A stretch of DNA of 64,000 bases from Oceanicoccus sp. KOV_DT_Chl (GCF_900120175.1 NZ_FQLF01000002.1:1426001-1490000); one strand, 5' to 3'; counted from the stretch's first letter, positions 30,529 through 41,132 are shown. Notes: a model not told the origin generated them from the sequence alone. Numbers and translations are program-made.

Positions 30529-31290
30529 ATGTCCAACCCTGACAACAAAACTGATAACACCCACTTTGGCTATCAAACGGTTCGTACTGAGCAAAAACAA
30601 AGCCTGGTAGCCGGTGTCTTTCATTCTGTGGCAGCCAAGTACGATGTCATGAATGACTTGATGTCGGCGGGCATCCACCGAGTCTGGAAACGCTTTACCA
30701 TTGAATTATCCGGTGTTCGCACTGGCCATCAAGTATTGGATATTGCCGGCGGTACCGGCGACCTAGCCGCCAAATTCAGCAAGATCGTTGGGCCCGAAGG
30801 ACGTGTGGTACTGGCCGATATCAATGACTCCATGCTCAAAGTAGGCCGCGATAAACTGATTGATAGCGGTATTGTTAGCAATATCGAATACGCGCAAGCC
30901 AATGCCGAAGCGCTGCCCTTCCCCGATAATACGTTTGACTGCATCACAATCGCATTTGGTCTGCGTAACGTAACGGATAAAGATAAAGCACTGCGTTCAA
31001 TGCTGCGAGTACTTAAACCCGGTGGCCGGCTGTTAGTACTGGAATTTTCCAAACCACAAAATGAATTACTCAGCAAAGTCTATGACGGTTACAGCTTTAA
31101 TATTTTGCCCAAAATCGGCAAACTAATTACTGACGACGAAGACAGTTACCGCTATTTAGCCGAAAGCATCCGCATGCATCCAGATCAAAATACCCTAAAA
31201 GCGATGATGGAAGACGCTGGCTTTGCCCGCTGCGAATTCCACAATATGACCGGCGGCATCGTGGCGGTACACAAAGGGCTGAAGCCTTAA
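30529..31290 (+). CDS. ubiE: Ubiquinone/menaquinone C-methyltransferase UbiE
   Basis: A 253-residue SAM-dependent methyltransferase that methylates the quinone ring in ubiquinone (and menaquinone) synthesis. Family signatures are [24 protein letters not shown] at the N-terminus, SAM motif [14 protein letters not shown], and [17 protein letters not shown]. First gene of ubiE-ubiJ-ubiB; its TAA shares one base with the ubiJ start. Confidence 0.97.
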   Translation: MSNPDNKTDNTHFGYQTVRTEQKQSLVAGVFHSVAAKYDVMNDLMSAGIHRVWKRFTIELSGVRTGHQVLDIAGGTGDLAAKFSKIVGPEGRVVLADINDSMLKVGRDKLIDSGIVSNIEYAQANAEALPFPDNTFDCITIAFGLRNVTDKDKALRSMLRVLKPGGRLLVLEFSKPQNELLSKVYDGYSFNILPKIGKLITDDEDSYRYLAESIRMHPDQNTLKAMMEDAGFARCEFHNMTGGIVAVHKGLKP

Positions 31291-31916
31291 TGGTTATTAG
31301 CAATACCTTGCATACGGCAGCTCTCGGCGGTCTTGAGCTAGCTGCCAATAAGGCCTTACAATTAGACCCGTCCACACAAGCAAAATTATCTGCACTCAAA
31401 GATCATATTTTTTTACTGCAGTGCACCGCCCCCAAGCTCAATTTTTATTTAATTCCCGGCGCGGGAGAAGTGCGTATCTGCGGTATGTTTGATGGTAAAG
31501 CTGATACGGCCATCACCGGCAGCGCCACTGAATTTGCCAAGTTGGCGACTGCTGCCGATCCTGCCAGCGCCCTCATTAATGGCGAGCTGGAATTACACGG
31601 TGACAGCCAGGCTCTCATCACGCTGCAAAAAATCATCAAGCAATTAGATCTCGATTGGGAAGCGCCATTAGCTAACATTTTTGGCGATGTTGTGGGTCAC
31701 GGCTTGGGCCAAGGTCTGCGCCAGGGTTTCAGTTTCAGCAAACAAGCGCTACAGGGTTTAAAACGCCAGTTCGATGAGTTTATTGTTGAAGAAAGTGAAC
31801 TGGTACCTGCACGCTGGCAAGTCGATCAATTCTTTAACGAGGTTGATCAGCTCTCTATGCGTACCGAGCGTCTGCAAGCCCAACTGAAAAAATATAAACA
31901 GCGGCTACAAAAATAA
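31290..31916 (+). CDS. ubiJ: Ubiquinone biosynthesis accessory factor UbiJ
   Basis: A 208-residue protein with an N-terminal SCP2 sterol-carrier-like domain (about 15-115; [23 protein letters not shown] region) and a C-terminal helical part with a coiled coil ([21 protein letters not shown]). In E. coli UbiJ holds the hydrophobic quinone intermediates in a soluble complex with UbiK and other Ubi enzymes. It starts within the ubiE stop and its own TAA overlaps the ubiB ATG. Confidence 0.93.
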   Translation: MVISNTLHTAALGGLELAANKALQLDPSTQAKLSALKDHIFLLQCTAPKLNFYLIPGAGEVRICGMFDGKADTAITGSATEFAKLATAADPASALINGELELHGDSQALITLQKIIKQLDLDWEAPLANIFGDVVGHGLGQGLRQGFSFSKQALQGLKRQFDEFIVEESELVPARWQVDQFFNEVDQLSMRTERLQAQLKKYKQRLQK

Positions 31917-33537
31917 TGTCCCGACTACAACGACTGCTAAAAATTGCCAGCGTCTTCAGCCGCTATCGCTTAGACGGTTTTATCGACCGCGAGCAATTGC
32001 CTGTTACTGCGAGTTTATTGTTAGCACCGCTGCGTTTTCGCACTATCCCCACCTTAAGCCGAGGCGCCCGTTTACGTTTGGCGCTTGAGGAACTTGGCCC
32101 AATCTTTGTTAAATTTGGTCAAATGCTGTCAACCCGACGGGATTTATTACCAGACGACATTATTGAAGAGCTAGCCAAACTTCAAGATCAAGTGCCCCTT
32201 TTGCTTCCGATCAAGCCGTGGCAATTATTGAAAACGCACTGGGTAAACCGGTGGCTGAGCTGTTTGCGCAATTCAGCACTGAACCGATGGCATCGGCGTC
32301 TGTTGCTCAGGTTCATGCGGCCACATTGCATACCGGTGAAGAGGTCGTCGTCAAAGTCATTCGGCCTGGCATCGAAAAAATTATTCAACAAGATATCAAA
32401 CTGCTGTTTACTATTGCCCGCTTACTGGAAAAATATTTACCCGACGGACGCCGACTGCGCCCGGTCGATGTAGTTGATGACTACCAGCATACCGTGCTGG
32501 ATGAATTAGACCTGCAACACGAAGGCGCCAATACTTCACAACTACGACGCAATTTTGAAAACTCCGAGCTGCTTTATATTCCGGAAGTGCACTGGGACTT
32601 TACCAATCGCCACGTGCTCACCATGGAGCGCATACACGGTATTGCCGTTACCAATATCGATGAACTGAAAGCCAGTGGCGTGAATATGCCAATGCTGGCA
32701 GAGCGCGGCGTGGAAATATTTTTTACTCAAGTTTTTCGCGACAGTTTTTTCCATGCCGACATGCACCCCGGCAATATTTTTGTTTCCCGCGAGCACCCTG
32801 AACGCCCACAATATATTGGTATTGATTGCGCTATTATCGGCAGCCTCAGCGATTCTGACCAATATTATTTAGCCCGCAATCTACTCGCTATTTTTCAACG
32901 AGATTATCGCCTGGTAGCAGAGCTGCATGTGGAGTGCGGCTGGATACCCGCAGATACCCGTATCCATGAATTCGAATCCGCCATTCGCAGTGTCTGCGAA
33001 CCAATTTTTGAAAAACCATTGGGTGAAATTTCCTTCGGCCAACTGCTAGTCTATTTATTTCAAACTGCTCGCCGATTTGAAATGGAGGTGCAGCCTTCGC
33101 TAGTGTTACTACAAAAAACTCTGCTGAATATTGAAGGGCTGGGCCGTGAACTTTATCCGCAATTAAATCTCTGGGATACCGCTCAACCCTTTCTGGAGCA
33201 ATGGCTTAAAGATCGCTATGCTCCACGCGGCATCTACAAACGTTTTAGCAAACACATACCAGGCTGGTTAGAGCAACTTCCGCATTTACCTGATGCGATC
33301 ATGAATAATTTACAACAAAGCAAACAATTTCAAAGTATCAGTGAACACCAGCAAAAAACCATTGAGCAACTGTCTCTGCAGATTAATAGGCAGCAACGAA
33401 GACCCTATTTGGGCATCATCGCCCTACTGCTCGCACTCGCCGCAGCTGGCCCCTGGTTACCGGAACAAATACAACAGCTCCCCGAGATCAGCTGGGCCGC
33501 TATCGCACTGACCGCCATCATCTGGCTAAAACGTTAA
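31916..33537 (+). CDS. ubiB: Ubiquinone biosynthesis ATPase/kinase-like UbiB (one apparent frameshift)
   Basis: A member of the ABC1/ADCK atypical kinase family, required for ubiquinone synthesis. The first frame (from 31916) gives the KxGQ motif region [19 protein letters not shown]; the second (to 33537) gives the Ala-rich loop [21 protein letters not shown] with the lysine, the [10 protein letters not shown] catalytic loop and two C-terminal membrane helices. One missing C in the CCCC run at 32195-32198 restores [17 protein letters not shown] and 540 residues (E. coli UbiB 546). It overlaps the ubiJ stop. Most likely a sequence error. Confidence 0.93.
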
Positions 33538-33640
33538 CCGCTACCTACATTTCTTAACCATTTCACCCTGCTGCTGTGTACCTCATGCGCCACCATCTAT
33601 GGCATAATGCCAGCATTCTGCTGCACATATATCGTAAGCC

Positions 33641-34087
33641 ATGAACACTGACAACAAACAATCTGAAGTAGCACAGCATTTCCTCGATGAAGTGCGCTGG
33701 ACCAGCGACGGTTTAGTGCCGGCTATCGCTCAGGATTATCAAAGCAACGATATTCTGATGGTGGCGTGGATGAATCGTGAAGCCCTGGCACTGACAGTCA
33801 GCGAGCAGCGGGCTATTTACTGGTCTCGCTCACGGCAAAAACTGTGGCGCAAAGGGGAAGAGTCCGGCAACGTACAACGGATTAAAGAAATTCGTCTCGA
33901 TTGTGATCAGGATGTAATCATGCTTAAGGTTGAACAGCTTGGGGGGATCGCCTGTCACACCGGTCGCCGCAGCTGTTTCTATCGACGACTGGAAAACGGC
34001 AGTTGGCAGAGCGTGGAGAAAGTGATTAAAGACCCCACCGAGATGTATCAGGCTGATAAGCCAACTAACGAAAGTGAAAAATCATGA
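33641..34087 (+). CDS. hisI: Phosphoribosyl-AMP cyclohydrolase HisI
   Basis: A 148-residue zinc enzyme that opens the adenine ring of PR-AMP in histidine synthesis. Conserved segments are [30 protein letters not shown] and the metal/active-site region [16 protein letters not shown] with [12 protein letters not shown]. Here it is a stand-alone protein, not fused to HisE, which follows immediately with a four-base overlap. Confidence 0.96.
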   Translation: MNTDNKQSEVAQHFLDEVRWTSDGLVPAIAQDYQSNDILMVAWMNREALALTVSEQRAIYWSRSRQKLWRKGEESGNVQRIKEIRLDCDQDVIMLKVEQLGGIACHTGRRSCFYRRLENGSWQSVEKVIKDPTEMYQADKPTNESEKS

Positions 34088-34416
34088 GTGATGTATTAGC
34101 ACAACTGGCCACAATTTTAGCGCAACGCAAACAGGATGCAGATCCAGAGTCATCCTATGTCGCCAGCTTGCACCACAAAGGTTTGAACAAAATTCTGGAA
34201 AAAGTAGGCGAAGAAGCCAATGAAACAATCATTGCCGCTAAAGACGCTCAACACAGTGGCGACAATAGCGATGTTATCTATGAAACCGCAGATTTATGGT
34301 TTCACAGCCTGGTCATGTTGTCAGAGCTGGGCGCCAATAGCGATGACGTATTAACTGAACTAGCGCGACGATTTAATCTTTCCGGCTTGGAAGAAAAAGC
34401 CAGCCGTAACAAGTAA
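34084..34416 (+). CDS. hisE: Phosphoribosyl-ATP diphosphatase HisE
   Basis: A 110-residue MazG-like pyrophosphatase acting one step before HisI. The segment [21 protein letters not shown] holds the metal-binding Glu residues, and [14 protein letters not shown] continues the helical core. It overlaps hisI by four bases and is followed 32 bases later by tatA; hisI-hisE-tatABC is a conserved order in Pseudomonas-like genomes. Confidence 0.96.
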   Translation: MSDVLAQLATILAQRKQDADPESSYVASLHHKGLNKILEKVGEEANETIIAAKDAQHSGDNSDVIYETADLWFHSLVMLSELGANSDDVLTELARRFNLSGLEEKASRNK

Positions 34417-34448
34417 CAATAAATACCGTACATAGTGGAGAAAGTAGC

Positions 34449-34673
34449 ATGGGTTTAGGTGGAATTAGTATTTGGCAATTATTGATCATATTGGCAATTG
34501 TCGTCATGTTGTTTGGCACCAAACGCCTGCGTAATTTGGGCGGTGATCTAGGTGCCGCGATCAAAGGCTTTCGCAGTAGCATTGCCGATGATGACAAAGA
34601 CAAAAAAGAAGATGACGAAGCCAGCGAGAGCATTGATGCTGATGATACCAGCGCTGATAAGAACAAGCAGTAA
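34449..34673 (+). CDS. tatA: Twin-arginine translocase subunit TatA
   Basis: A 74-residue single-span protein: [38 protein letters not shown] is the standard membrane helix, hinge (FGTKRL) and amphipathic helix (only the central motif is counted here), followed by an acidic tail. It polymerises to form the pore of the Tat system for folded proteins. First of tatABC, ten bases before tatB. Confidence 0.95.
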   Translation: MGLGGISIWQLLIILAIVVMLFGTKRLRNLGGDLGAAIKGFRSSIADDDKDKKEDDEASESIDADDTSADKNKQ

Positions 34674-34682
34674 TCAACGCTA

Positions 34683-35072
34683 ATGTTTGATATCGGTTTT
34701 CAAGAGCTACTGCTCATTGGCGTTATTGCTTTAGTCATTATGGGGCCAGAACGGCTACCTGGCGCCGTGCGCTCAGCGTCGATGTGGATTGCACGATTAC
34801 GCCGTAGTTTTCAGCAAATTAAAAATGACATCGAGCGGGAAATTGGTGCCGACGACATAAAACAGCAGCTACATAATGAATCCATTATGCAAAGTTTGGA
34901 ACAAACAAAAAGCAATATTTTGGATACGGCCAATTCGTTAAAACCCGATATGGATAAACTCCAATACGACATCAGCGATATCGTCAAATCGGAAACCGCG
35001 GCAACAGATACAGAATCTGCCGCTGAAGAAGAACGGAAAAACACACAACACAACCCGACTAAAACTCTCTAG
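34683..35072 (+). CDS. tatB: Twin-arginine translocase subunit TatB
   Basis: A 129-residue protein starting MFDIGFQELLLIGVIALVIM, the conserved TatB membrane segment, then GPERLPGAVR at the hinge and a long amphipathic and charged helix. With TatC it forms the receptor for twin-arginine signal peptides. Located between tatA and tatC. Confidence 0.95.
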   Translation: MFDIGFQELLLIGVIALVIMGPERLPGAVRSASMWIARLRRSFQQIKNDIEREIGADDIKQQLHNESIMQSLEQTKSNILDTANSLKPDMDKLQYDISDIVKSETAATDTESAAEEERKNTQHNPTKTL

Positions 35073-35090
35073 GGCGATTCGAAAATAGTA

Positions 35091-35852
35091 ATGAACGATA
35101 CTGCCGACCACAACCCGCAACAAGATGACACCCAACCATTAGTCGCCCACTTAACCGAACTACGGGACCGCTTACTGCGCTGTATTCTGGCAATTCTTGT
35201 TGTGTTTTTCAGTTTGTTTTATTTTGCCAACGATATTTATTATTTTGTCTCAGAACCACTGCGTTCGCTACTGCCGGAAGGCACCAGCATGATCGCCACC
35301 GAAATCGCTTCGCCCTTTTTAACACCTTTTAAATTGACGATGGTTGCCTCTGTTATAGTCGCCATGCCTTTTTTGCTGTATCAAATCTGGTCGTTTATTG
35401 CTCCGGGCATGTATCAATCTGAAAAACGCATCGCCATTCCGCTGCTAATTTCAAGTATTGTTTTGTTCTATGCCGGCCTCGCATTTGCTTATTATGTAGT
35501 GTTTCCACTGGTGTTTGGTTTTTTCTCCACCATTGGACCGGAAGGCGTAAACTACACACCCGATATCGCCCGCTTTCTCGATATGGTATTAAAATTATTT
35601 TTTGCCTTTGGTATCGCTTTCGAAATTCCTATCGCTACCGTACTAGTGATTTGGGCCGGAATTACAACGCCGCAAGCCCTTGCTGAAAAACGCCCTTATA
35701 TCATTGTCGGCTGCTTTATCTTCGGCATGTTACTCACTCCCCCCGATATTATTTCGCAAGCTTTACTCGCCATCCCTATGTGGTGCTTATTTGAACTAGG
35801 TGTCTTCTTTGGACGTTTTGTTAGCGCCAGAAAAGACACCGAAAACCCGTAG
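35091..35852 (+). CDS. tatC: Twin-arginine translocase subunit TatC
   Basis: A 253-residue polytopic membrane protein with six predicted helices. The N-terminal [12 protein letters not shown] (E/R signature) and the [19 protein letters not shown] segment contact the twin-arginine signal. Its end is only two bases from the true end of phoH on the opposite strand, with no obvious terminator between. Confidence 0.95.
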   Translation: MNDTADHNPQQDDTQPLVAHLTELRDRLLRCILAILVVFFSLFYFANDIYYFVSEPLRSLLPEGTSMIATEIASPFLTPFKLTMVASVIVAMPFLLYQIWSFIAPGMYQSEKRIAIPLLISSIVLFYAGLAFAYYVVFPLVFGFFSTIGPEGVNYTPDIARFLDMVLKLFFAFGIAFEIPIATVLVIWAGITTPQALAEKRPYIIVGCFIFGMLLTPPDIISQALLAIPMWCLFELGVFFGRFVSARKDTENP

Positions 35853-35854
35853 CT

Positions 35855-37237
35855 CTATAAGTTTTCTTCCGCAAAAGCTGCCAATCTGGAGCGTTCTATG
35901 CCCTCAATATGCATAATTCCCGCATGTTCAAAGCTGGTGCTTTTTCTACCAAATACGTTAAGCCTGAAGTCAGCGGCGTAATATATTTATTATCGATTTG
36001 CGCCAAATTTCCCAGCACGACAATTTTCGAATTAACTCCCACCCTGGTAACAATAGATTTTAATTGGAACTGGGTTAAGCCCTGACATTCATCAATAACA
36101 ATATAGGCGTTATTAAATGAGCGACCACGCATAAAATTAAGCGATTTAAATTGAATATTGGCACGCTCTTTTATGTAATCGATACTGCCGAATGGAGATT
36201 CGTCATTGCTGTGTAGAATTTCCAAATTATCTTCAAAAGCTGCCAACCACGGTGCCATTTTTCTTCTTCAGTACCGGGTAAAAAACCGATATCTTCTGCA
36301 ATGGGCGGTGTTGAGCGAGCGACGATCAATTTGTCATAGCGTTTTTCTTCCATAATCGCATGTAAGCCATAGGCCAAAGCAATCAACGTTTTTCCAGAAC
36401 CGGCAGGGCCTGTTAAGACCGTCATATCAATGTCTTCACACTGAACTAGAAAAAATGCCATCGCCTGTCCCAGATTGCGCGGTTTTAATCCCCATAGTGT
36501 TTGCGACATTAATTGATCGCGGCTGAGCTGTTGCAACTGCAAAGAATTATCATCTACCTCGCGCACTAAACCAACAAAATCACCGTCATCACAAACAAAC
36601 ATTTGAGGGTACGCATTTGGCAGTACCGCCCGGTCGATAACATGCAATGTCACTCTGCCTTTTTGCACTGACTTTACCGAGGCCACCTGATCCCAAAAAT
36701 CCCCTCAATAGTTTCATAACCACGGGACATTAAATCTATATCATCTATTACTCTATCTTTGCGATAGTCTTCAACATTTTCCAAACCAGAACCTTTGGCC
36801 TTTAAACGCATATTTATATCTTTTGTCACCAGACAAACATAGCTACTAGGATTCTTGGTTTGTAAATGCAAAGCCACATTTATAATTCGATTATCATTAG
36901 CTTGCTGGGGAGAGCCATCTAAATAAGGCGCTTCGTTATCGTGATTAATCAATTGATCAGGGAATATCGCCAACCGACCCACTTCACCTTGCAAAGCGGT
37001 ATCGGGAATCTCTACCCCATCCTGAATTTCTTTCGGCGAAGCATCTGTCAATATATTATCAATGGCATTAATCGCAATACGGGCCTCACGGCTTACATCT
37101 TTATCCTTTCTGTCCTTTATCGTATCGAGCTCCTCCAAAACCGTCATAGGGATCACCACGCGATGTTCATTAAAAGCATACAACGCCATGGGGTCATGCA
37201 GTAAAACATTGGTGTCAAGGACATAAATTTTTTCCAT
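35855..37237 (-). CDS. PhoH family protein with N-terminal PIN domain (three apparent frameshifts)
   Basis: The reading is in four pieces. From ATG 37237 (SD GGAG) a PIN nuclease domain (YVLDTNVLLHDP, VLEELD) runs to about residue 150. It continues as the PhoH ATPase with Walker A TGPAGSGKTLIAL, then EEEKMAPWLAAFEDNLEIL, and YIVIDECQ as Walker B. Each switch is repaired by one base: CCCC at 36701-36704, TTTTT at 36258-36262 and AAA at 35930-35932. The last repair restores FEHAGIMHIEGIERSRLAAF to the stop at 35855. The restored length is 461 residues, the usual PhoH2 size. Such PIN-PhoH proteins are ATP-dependent RNA helicase/nucleases. Probably intact in the organism. Confidence 0.88.
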
Positions 37238-37744
37238 TAAACAGCACTCCGAAAGTGAGGATGGGTAAAGCAAACAGGAAAGGTAAAAAATGAAACGAGG
37301 GAAAAAGGCTGAAACAATCTATAGTGCTGAAGGTGAGCGGAACCCAAGCAAGTATTGAGGTGGCGAGGCGCTGCAGTCGCTTTCAAATGGCTTATCGAAA
37401 GCCACTTAACTCGGCAGTGTTTATTAAAAGTACGTTTTATTATTTCATCGTACAGGCATAAACACGTTGCAATCACCGTACCTATTAGCTGTTGCAGTCG
37501 GTGCAAAAGCAATTAATCCATAACCGGTGTATGAGTCTCGATTATTGAAACTTGCAGCAAACTTGTCAACCACTTCTTTAAGAATAAAGCCGCTTACATT
37601 CATACAGCTCTAAACGAATGGTAATCAAACAGCAACTTAAGCGGGTGAAAAATAATAGCGTGGATTTTACTACCTCTGTATCATAAAACTATTACTCGCT
37701 AGCTTATAATTCAAACAAACAATAACAATACAGAGGGTTACACC
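37238..37744. other. Intergenic region between phoH and SDR gene
   Basis: About 500 bases without a convincing gene. For phoH (minus strand) a possible promoter is TTGGGT (37347-37342) and TATAGA (37323-37318) with an 18-base spacer. For the SDR gene, TATAAT lies at 37705-37710 and GAGGG before the ATG. A small hairpin, TGGCTT/AAGCCA with a five-base loop, lies near 37387-37403. Nothing else is recognised. Confidence 0.4.
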
Positions 37745-38518
37745 ATGTCTTTCTCAGGAAAAGTAGTACTAATTACTGGCGGCGGTAGCGGTATGGGGCG
37801 TCTGGCTGCGCAGATGCTGGCGCAAAATGGCGCCACTGTTGCAATATTCGATGTAAATAGCGCTGGAATGGATGAAACTGCTAAGGGTTTTGACAACATT
37901 CATAGCTGGCAGGTAGATATCACTGATGCCAACTCAGTCACCGCAGCCGTCACCGCAGTAGAAGCACAACTCGGCGCTATCGACCGACTCTACAACTGCG
38001 CTGCGATTATGCCTTTTGGCAAATTAGTAGAACAAGATAATGCGCTTATTCACAAACAAATGGCCATTAATTACGGCGGTCTGGTCAATATCACTCAAGC
38101 TGTATTGCCTGGCATGCTAGCGCGCGGCCAAGGGGATTTCATCAGTTTTGCATCAATGGCCGGCTTAATCCCGATGCTTTATACCGGCGCCTATTCTGCC
38201 ACCAAGGCAGCAGTCTGTACCTTTTCAGAAACGCTTTACCATGAAAACAGGAATAGCGGTATTCGCTTTGCCTGTGTTTGCCCTCCTGCCGTGAACACCC
38301 CCTTGCTACAACAGGGCAGAGACAGCGTCTGGCCAAAAATGCTGGATGATGCCGGTGAACCTATCACCCCCAAGGAAGTGATTGATGCCATCGAAGCCTG
38401 TTTGGATAAGGGCAAGTTTTGGGTCTACCCCAATAAAAATGCCAAAATCGGGGCCTTTATGCGCCGCTTGTTCCCTGGCCTAATCTGGAAACAAGTCCAC
38501 CAAGTCGAAGGCTTTTAA
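37745..38518 (+). CDS. SDR family oxidoreductase
   Basis: A 257-residue classical short-chain dehydrogenase. The cofactor site is VLITGGGSGMGRLAAQ at residues 8-23, followed by CAAIMPFG in place of NNAG, and the catalytic Tyr/Lys in YTGAYSATKAAV with Ser in SFASMAG. Asp at the end of beta-2 (IFDVN) suggests preference for NAD. A C-terminal stretch PGLIWKQVHQVEGF may contact membranes. The substrate is unknown. It is followed by a GC-rich hairpin (38532-38554), so probably monocistronic. Confidence 0.88.
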   Translation: MSFSGKVVLITGGGSGMGRLAAQMLAQNGATVAIFDVNSAGMDETAKGFDNIHSWQVDITDANSVTAAVTAVEAQLGAIDRLYNCAAIMPFGKLVEQDNALIHKQMAINYGGLVNITQAVLPGMLARGQGDFISFASMAGLIPMLYTGAYSATKAAVCTFSETLYHENRNSGIRFACVCPPAVNTPLLQQGRDSVWPKMLDDAGEPITPKEVIDAIEACLDKGKFWVYPNKNAKIGAFMRRLFPGLIWKQVHQVEGF

Positions 38519-38531
38519 ATACGACTCTGCT

Positions 38532-38554
38532 GTGGGGTGTAAACTACGCCCCAC
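38532..38554 (+). terminator. Probable terminator after SDR gene
   Basis: GTGGGGT (38532-38538) pairs with GCCCCAC (38548-38554), seven pairs including one G-U, around a nine-base loop, followed by a moderately T-rich CGCTTTATTATT. It lies 14 bases after the SDR stop. Confidence 0.5.
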
Positions 38555-38694
38555 CGCTTTATTATTCATGTAGAAAAGCAATATCTGCCAATCACAGCCT
38601 GACTTTTCAATCTTTTTCAGCTAGGCTAGCGAACTGAAATTACACTCCACTAGCAGCATAGCCTGACCAGTATTACATCGCGGTAACGACCTTT

Positions 38695-40647
38695 ATGTTA
38701 GACAACAACACCCTTTCCCAACTTAAACAGCTGAAGCAAGAAATTGAAGATAGCAAAGAATACGCTGAAGGCATTGTTAAAGGCACCCAGCGTAAATTTG
38801 GGTTTGTGGTTTTGAGTGATGACCGCGAAATCTACCTTAACCCTGAAGAAATGCTAAAAGTTTTACCAGGCGATAGCGTTAAAATATTAATCACTACCGA
38901 AGAAAACAAAAAAAACAAGGACGCCAAACCCAAAACCAGTGGCACCATTGAAAAATTAATTAGCTCTACACTTAAGGAGTTTTCCGGACGCTATATTGTT
39001 AAAGGACAAGGTCATTTTGTCGAGCCAGACTTACCACAACTAAGCCGCTGGATTTTTATCCCACCACAGGCACGTAAAAATGCTAAAGCCGGCGACTTTA
39101 TTCACTGCAAGATTCACCGTCACCCCTACCCGGAAGCAAAACCACAGGCAAAAATTTTAGAAGTCATTGGAGCTGCGGATAGAGATGGTATTGAGGCCGA
39201 CTACATTATCAATAAATTTCAACTCACACCCCAGTGGCCCACCGACTGGCAGCAAAGCTTATTGAGCATTGACGAAACATCAAGACAGGATATAACCAGC
39301 ACACCATTTATTACGATTGACGCTGCCTCTACAGTCGATATGGACGATGCGCTATATGCAAGCTCCACCGATCAAGGCTGGCAATTGCAAATCGCTATAG
39401 CGGACCCCAATGCGCTCATTAAACCTGAATCAGCGCTGGATAAAGCTATTAAACAACAAGCGACTTCCGTTTATCTGCCCGGCAAAGCCATTGCCATGCT
39501 GCCAGCTGAACTGGCCAACGAACAATGTTCGCTGATGCCAGACCAGATTCGCCCGGCGCTGGTTTGCCAAATTGAAATCAAGCAGGATGGTAGCATTAGC
39601 GGCTATAAAATTATTGAAGCTCTGATTAAATCCCAGGCCAAGCTCAGCTATTTTGAAGTAGCCAACTGTTTAGACCACGCTGAAGTTAATGAAAACTGCA
39701 ACCCGCATAGCAGCTGCCTAGCCGCATTGAAAGCCTTAAGCGATGCATTATCACGGCATCGCCAACAACATAATTTAGTTATCCCTAATCGACAAGAATA
39801 CCGGCTGGTACTTAATCAGCAGCTAAAACTTGACCATATAGAGCTGCAACAAAAAAGTAGTGCTCACCAATTGGTAGAAGAATGCATGATCGCAGCCAAC
39901 CGCTGTGCATCTGATATGTTGGGCGACAGTGGTATTTTTATCAGCCATCCGGGTTTTCGCAAAGAGCGATTAGCCGATGTTAAAAAACTGGCTGAGGAGC
40001 AATTAGCGTTAACGGATTGCGATTTTTCAACGCCGGAAGGCTATAGACAGTTAATGAACGCCATTGATGACGAAGCACTGAACTTTCCTTTGCGCTCAGT
40101 GCTGAGCCGATTACTGGAACGCAGCAGACTAACAGCAAAGCCACAACCGCACTACGGTATGGGCATGCAATCTTACACCACCTTTACTTCACCGATTCGT
40201 AAATACAGTGACTTGCTGGTGCACCGAATTATTAAAGCCAAGCTTCAAAAGCAATCACAACCCGTAGTGGATGAGCAAACTATCGCTGCATTGCAACTCG
40301 CTCAAGATAAGGTTCGACAGGCATACTATCAACTTGAGCAATGGTTAAAGTGCCAATATATGAAGCCATTAGTTGGAAAAGAATTTAGCGGCACAGTATC
40401 GCAAATTAATAGCAACGGCTTTAGCGTGCGACTGGATGAACACTTAATAGAAGGGTTTATTGAAACTAAATTGCTAAATGAAAAATACAGTTTTGACCCC
40501 ATGCGATTAAAGCTAACTAGCAAATCACAAACCGTTCAACTGGATCAGACTATCACTGTGCAAGTCAAAGAGGTCGATTGCAAACAGCGGACTATCCGCT
40601 ACACCTTGGCAGCAGTGGCTGCTGCTGCAGAAAGTATCGCTAGCTAA
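38695..40647 (+). CDS. rnb: Exoribonuclease II (RNB family)
   Basis: A 650-residue 3'-5' exoribonuclease (E. coli RNase II 644). N-terminal cold-shock-like RNA-binding domains (about 20-110) precede the RNB domain, which begins near FITIDAASTVDMDDALYA, holding the catalytic aspartates. The MGMQSYTTFTSPIRKYSDLLVHR segment is diagnostic, and the C-terminal S1 domain starts near GKEFSGTVSQINSNGFSV. Acts on single-stranded mRNA ends. The stop codon lies within a perfect nine-base-pair hairpin. Distinction from RNase R is by length and lack of a basic tail. Confidence 0.9.
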   Translation: MLDNNTLSQLKQLKQEIEDSKEYAEGIVKGTQRKFGFVVLSDDREIYLNPEEMLKVLPGDSVKILITTEENKKNKDAKPKTSGTIEKLISSTLKEFSGRYIVKGQGHFVEPDLPQLSRWIFIPPQARKNAKAGDFIHCKIHRHPYPEAKPQAKILEVIGAADRDGIEADYIINKFQLTPQWPTDWQQSLLSIDETSRQDITSTPFITIDAASTVDMDDALYASSTDQGWQLQIAIADPNALIKPESALDKAIKQQATSVYLPGKAIAMLPAELANEQCSLMPDQIRPALVCQIEIKQDGSISGYKIIEALIKSQAKLSYFEVANCLDHAEVNENCNPHSSCLAALKALSDALSRHRQQHNLVIPNRQEYRLVLNQQLKLDHIELQQKSSAHQLVEECMIAANRCASDMLGDSGIFISHPGFRKERLADVKKLAEEQLALTDCDFSTPEGYRQLMNAIDDEALNFPLRSVLSRLLERSRLTAKPQPHYGMGMQSYTTFTSPIRKYSDLLVHRIIKAKLQKQSQPVVDEQTIAALQLAQDKVRQAYYQLEQWLKCQYMKPLVGKEFSGTVSQINSNGFSVRLDEHLIEGFIETKLLNEKYSFDPMRLKLTSKSQTVQLDQTITVQVKEVDCKQRTIRYTLAAVAAAAESIAS

Positions 40648-40659
40648 ATGAGCTAGCGA
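40637..40659 (+). terminator. Perfect hairpin across the RNase II stop codon
   Basis: TCGCTAGCT (40637-40645) and AGCTAGCGA (40651-40659) form nine pairs around AAATG. It contains the TAA stop (40645-40647). There is no T-run, so it may protect the mRNA end or pause transcription rather than act as a classic terminator. Confidence 0.35.
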
Positions 40660-40685
40660 ATGCCTCACCCGTCGGAATAGTGTCG

Positions 40686-41132
40686 TTAGGCGTTATTATG
40701 ACGACGAAATTCGCGGATCTTCTCTTTACGCTTTAACCGCAGCAGATGAATTTGTAAATCAGTGCCACATTCACCACAGTTAATCGCTTGCAATTGCTCA
40801 CAACCACAACGAGGGCAATTAATGGGGGAGCTAGCTTCTCTGGTTGAAGTTGAGCCAGCGGCCGGTGCTTTAGCACTGACAGCAGCACGCGCCATCTTGA
40901 CAGCCACCTGTGCTCCAGCCTTCACTAGCTTCGCACGCATTTTCAGCGCTTGTTCCTTTTCCAAGCCACGGCTGAGAGCCACCGGTTTACCTGCAAATAG
41001 TTTGTTCAGCTGAGCTTCACCCAGCTTAAAGCGCTGCCCAATATTCGCCTTCACCTGATCAAGTTCAAATCCTGCCGCTATCTCTCCGGTAACAATAACG
41101 CTATAAGTTTCTGAAGTCGTGTTGTCAGTCAT
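40686..41132 (-). CDS. Hypothetical protein with C-terminal zinc-ribbon-like cysteines
   Basis: From ATG 41132 the protein has 148 residues. Residues about 8-80 look like a compact alpha/beta domain (TGEIAAGFELDQVKANIGQ, RFKLGEAQLNKLF, ALKMRAKLVKAGAQVAV). An Ala-rich linker follows, then a zinc-ribbon-like CPRCGC and CGECGTDL pair (about 110-131) and a basic tail. I do not recognise a named family with confidence. It converges on rnb with a 38-base gap. An in-frame start at 41156 is also possible. Confidence 0.6.
   Translation of the reverse strand: MTDNTTSETYSVIVTGEIAAGFELDQVKANIGQRFKLGEAQLNKLFAGKPVALSRGLEKEQALKMRAKLVKAGAQVAVKMARAAVSAKAPAAGSTSTREASSPINCPRCGCEQLQAINCGECGTDLQIHLLRLKRKEKIREFRRHNNA

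Noticed and set aside
31916-33537. UbiB as a decayed pseudogene
   Set aside because: Only one frame break in a homopolymer, all motifs intact, in an otherwise complete ubiE-ubiJ-ubiB operon.
37258-37420. Short ORF starting with MKRGKKAE between phoH and the SDR gene
   Set aside because: Only 22 codons, poor ribosome site, overlaps the likely phoH promoter.
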